In this document: piece by piece, positions 63,401 through 64,000 of the stretch
How the letters are laid out: each line of letters opens with the position of its first letter
How positions within the stretch are numbered: position 1 is the first letter of the stretch
Origin: Candidatus Sumerlaeota bacterium
GTDB taxonomy: Bacteria > Sumerlaeota > Sumerlaeia > SLMS01 > JAHLLQ01
Assembly: GCA_030156535.1 (NCBI GenBank)
Contig: JASGMJ010000004.1
Location: 118,482-182,481, forward strand
DNA length: 64,000 nt
Direction: 5' to 3'
Program-made: the position numbers and the translations under genes
The notes under the pieces: generated by a model
What the model saw: the letters and a program-made list of their open reading frames with translations, nothing else
Databases searched by the model: none
Told to the model about the DNA's origin: nothing

Positions 63401-63826
63401 GTGCGACTGTGTGTGCGCGAGACCGCTGACAACGACCTGTTTGCCAGTCCCTACGTGACAATCGACTTCACAGGCTGGCGGCAAATCACCTGGAACGACA
63501 TTGCCAACAACCCGGGGACACTGTTTGCGCAGATCGGAGACGGCGTACTCAACACGACCACCGTTCGCCTCGACAGCATCCAGGTGGCCAAGGGCACATC
63601 GGGTGCCAGCGGGCACTTGTACTTCGACAACCTGGAGTACACGCCGGTTGGCGGAGCGACGTCCGGGGCCGCGATCGCCTACAGCGGCACCTACAAGCTC
63701 GTCCAGATGGGCTTCCCCTTCGAGACCATCACGGACGCGGGCGACCGCAACGCCTTGATGGCAGCAGTGCTCGACTTCTTTGTGACCCCCGTGCCGGTCG
63801 AATGCGACACGTTCACGATTTACTGA
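60419..63826 (+). CDS. Secreted N-acetylmuramoyl-L-alanine amidase with nested golvesin, FN3, amidotransferase-like and jelly-roll domains
   Basis: This 1135-residue protein has a signal peptide (SSAIFLGIGIAASAGLASAD). An amidase_3 domain begins near 205 (IFISPGHGWF, His zinc ligand). It is interrupted by a golvesin domain (about 287-408; GSWTNVSGAGYG ... KYIGTYYFEAGT ... IADAVRFGG) and resumes (VYIAWHTNAFNG with the second His; LFEMAYHDND with a catalytic Glu, to about 590). Next is FN3 (about 620-712). An amidotransferase/ThuA-like fold starts at about 713 (APILIVNGFDRIDGSM; VVWILGEESS). It is split by a jelly-roll carbohydrate-binding-like domain (about 910-1078), then completes with YKLVQMGFPFETI. 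It should cut peptidoglycan. GAGGAGG lies before the ATG. Confidence 0.82.
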   Translation: MAFLLRSSIPRFSRSSAIFLGIGIAASAGLASADSYLVLRENGIPVVRTLATGDQDAKALEDDAAMAAALRTVLKAQLADPTEKEIAEGIENFLPAKTELDGVFVTDGAARVLLTFPEEFVATGLDDLFVDESTLLLRAWMESVPGLNSVSLLAKTPSMATHQVLPEFLPKPVQKEKPAAKDPDAGKAISPLGNAQGQPTGALTGASIFISPGHGWFYSTTNSRWETQRFNSGGNGIVEDHSNVESVMQYLLPYLWNAGARIYTVRERDMNTNQVIVDTENATLSGSWTNVSGAGYGDEYRYATTVTGTATATATFTPTIPETGYYGVYVYYRTGPGTTTTDARFTVKHTGGSTTWVQNENRDGFTWKYIGTYYFEAGTNAATGSVVVDNLSSTAGRQVIADAVRFGGGMGDVVDPDSGDTSGKPRFEESGYYYRRFMGDTSGSDNTVSAMPKYSDWECEDSWEGGANNNAVYIAWHTNAFNGTGRGTISFAYGSGGWGSTFDGVTGGLQLRDAVHDEIINDLRAGYEAGWDDDGKTTNWYGEINPSYNNDMPAALFEMAYHDNDTDAAAILDPKFRQIVARSVYQGLVEFYHTYYFDSLGNTEFNDDTLLPEPPTHLRVINNGTGGVTLSWNAPPYDTGDGLLGDAATGYKVYRSTNGYGFDNGTAVASTSTTITGLTPGQVYYFRVAATNSGGESLPTETLAARVHTPGNAPILIVNGFDRIDGSMNTRVTATFYPQYLTQRGFVDRMNTYNYTVQHAQAIDAYGRNFDSASNEAVASGAVTLTNYDTVVWILGEESSSDDNTLNASERSAVSTFLAGGGNLFISGSETGYNLDAQNVARTFYESTLKTDYVSDDAETYSVIGESGSIFDGISLTFDDGTLVYDVDYPDTLQPLGGATTVLSYTGSASTMHSSFDSLSSWQHPTYSGSSNADSSSTFEIVSSPKYAGTGAADLYYVWGSGDFIREYFNSTTPTFSTSTNLSVWVYGDNSGAQVRLCVRETADNDLFASPYVTIDFTGWRQITWNDIANNPGTLFAQIGDGVLNTTTVRLDSIQVAKGTSGASGHLYFDNLEYTPVGGATSGAAIAYSGTYKLVQMGFPFETITDAGDRNALMAAVLDFFVTPVPVECDTFTIY

Positions 63827-63859
63827 CGCCACCACGCGCCAGAACCCACTAACAGGAAC

Positions 63860-63885
63860 GCGCCCCGGGGAATGCCCTGGGGCGC
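63860..63885 (+). terminator. Terminator after the secreted amidase
   Basis: GCGCCCC (63860-63866) pairs with GGGGCGC (63879-63885). The inner GGG and CCC extend the stem past one bulged T. TTCCTTAT follows. It begins 34 bases after the stop codon. Confidence 0.6.
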
Positions 63886-63903
63886 TTCCTTATGGAAGCG
63901 CTG

Positions 63904-63975
63904 AATCGAGTAGGGGGACGGGTTGCCCCGTCCTCCCTCTCACACCACCGGACAAGCTCTGCGGCATCCGGCGGT
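63904..63975 (-). mobile_element. Likely 3' end (domains V and VI) of a group II intron, rest outside the window
   Basis: On the minus strand ACCGCCGGA (63975-63967) pairs with TCCGGTGGT (63952-63944), then GTGAGAGGGAGG. After that GGACGGG-GCAA-CCCGTCC forms a hairpin, and CTACTCGATT ends the element. This order (domain V with a CCGCC lower helix, GGTGGTGTGAGAGG linker, GNRA-capped domain VI, CTACTCGAT end) is familiar from bacterial group II introns. The upper helix of domain V is poorly paired, so this may be a decayed copy. The intron body and reverse transcriptase would lie to the right. Confidence 0.5.
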
Positions 63976-64000
63976 TTCGTTTCCTCTGAGCATCAAGTAC

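Noticed and set aside
1..64000. CRISPR arrays, prophage, toxin-antitoxin pairs or restriction systems
   Set aside because: No regular repeats, no integrase, no phage structural genes and no recognisable defence genes were found in the window.

Overview
The window is a densely packed, GC-rich bacterial chromosome segment, about 95% coding, with many four-base gene overlaps. It comes from a didermic (LPS-bearing) organism: there is a heptosyltransferase (waaF-like), LptB, an O-antigen-ligase-like protein, several GT-B glycosyltransferases, four large GT-C/YfhO-like membrane proteins and lipid- or surface-related secreted proteins. Menaquinone genes of the futalosine route (mqnD, a ubiE/menG methyltransferase and ubiX) point away from the classical Men pathway. 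Golvesin-type, pre-peptidase and FN3 domains on secreted proteins are typical of poorly cultured phyla such as Sumerlaeota, Hydrogenedentota or Planctomycetota. I cannot fix the phylum from sequence alone. No plasmid, phage or CRISPR signature is present. The only mobile-element trace is what looks like the 3' end of a group II intron at the right edge.

Layout. 0-13.5 kb: a partial NupC nucleoside transporter, MazG-like pyrophosphohydrolase, agmatine deiminase, a YfhO-like membrane protein, heptosyltransferase plus HAD phosphatase, a TPR/glycosyltransferase/phosphohexomutase operon, MqnD, a GNAT-RNase HI fusion and a thioredoxin-fold protein. 13.5-26 kb: a secreted, apparently dead CehA/McbA-type PHP protein, ubiE-ubiX, a 1486-residue RND-permease/ABC-ATPase fusion downstream of clpX, and a trpD-trpC-plsY operon. 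26-38.5 kb (all minus strand): O-antigen-ligase-like protein, TPR protein, lipoprotein, radical SAM enzyme, a large secreted beta-rich protein, a GT-C-like membrane protein, a proline-rich membrane protein, a GT4 glycosyltransferase, and the translation operon infC-rpmI-rplT with an AUU start and a terminator-like leader. 38.7-50.8 kb (plus strand): GT4, TPR, Nif3, beta-propeller, M23 peptidase, sugar epimerase, a tandem pseudokinase pair, a sirtuin and queC-queE. 50.8-64 kb: a sodium/solute symporter, lptB, ruvB, nrnA, an M16 peptidase, a GT39-like protein, a CAU tRNA, glutamate dehydrogenase and an 1135-residue secreted amidase.

How the genes fit together. Much of the window builds or remodels the cell envelope: sugar-nucleotide supply (phosphohexomutase, epimerase), sugar transfer, LPS transport, phospholipid entry (PlsY) and peptidoglycan cutting (M23 and amidase_3 enzymes). 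Housekeeping modules (translation factors, ClpX, RuvB, Trp, queuosine, menaquinone) are interleaved. The strongest novelties are protein architectures: the RND-ABC fusion, the GNAT-RNase HI fusion, three cases of one domain inserted inside another in two secreted hydrolases, the two coupled pseudokinases (one ending in an extracytoplasmic PKD domain), and enzyme folds that have lost key ligands (PHP protein, sirtuin).
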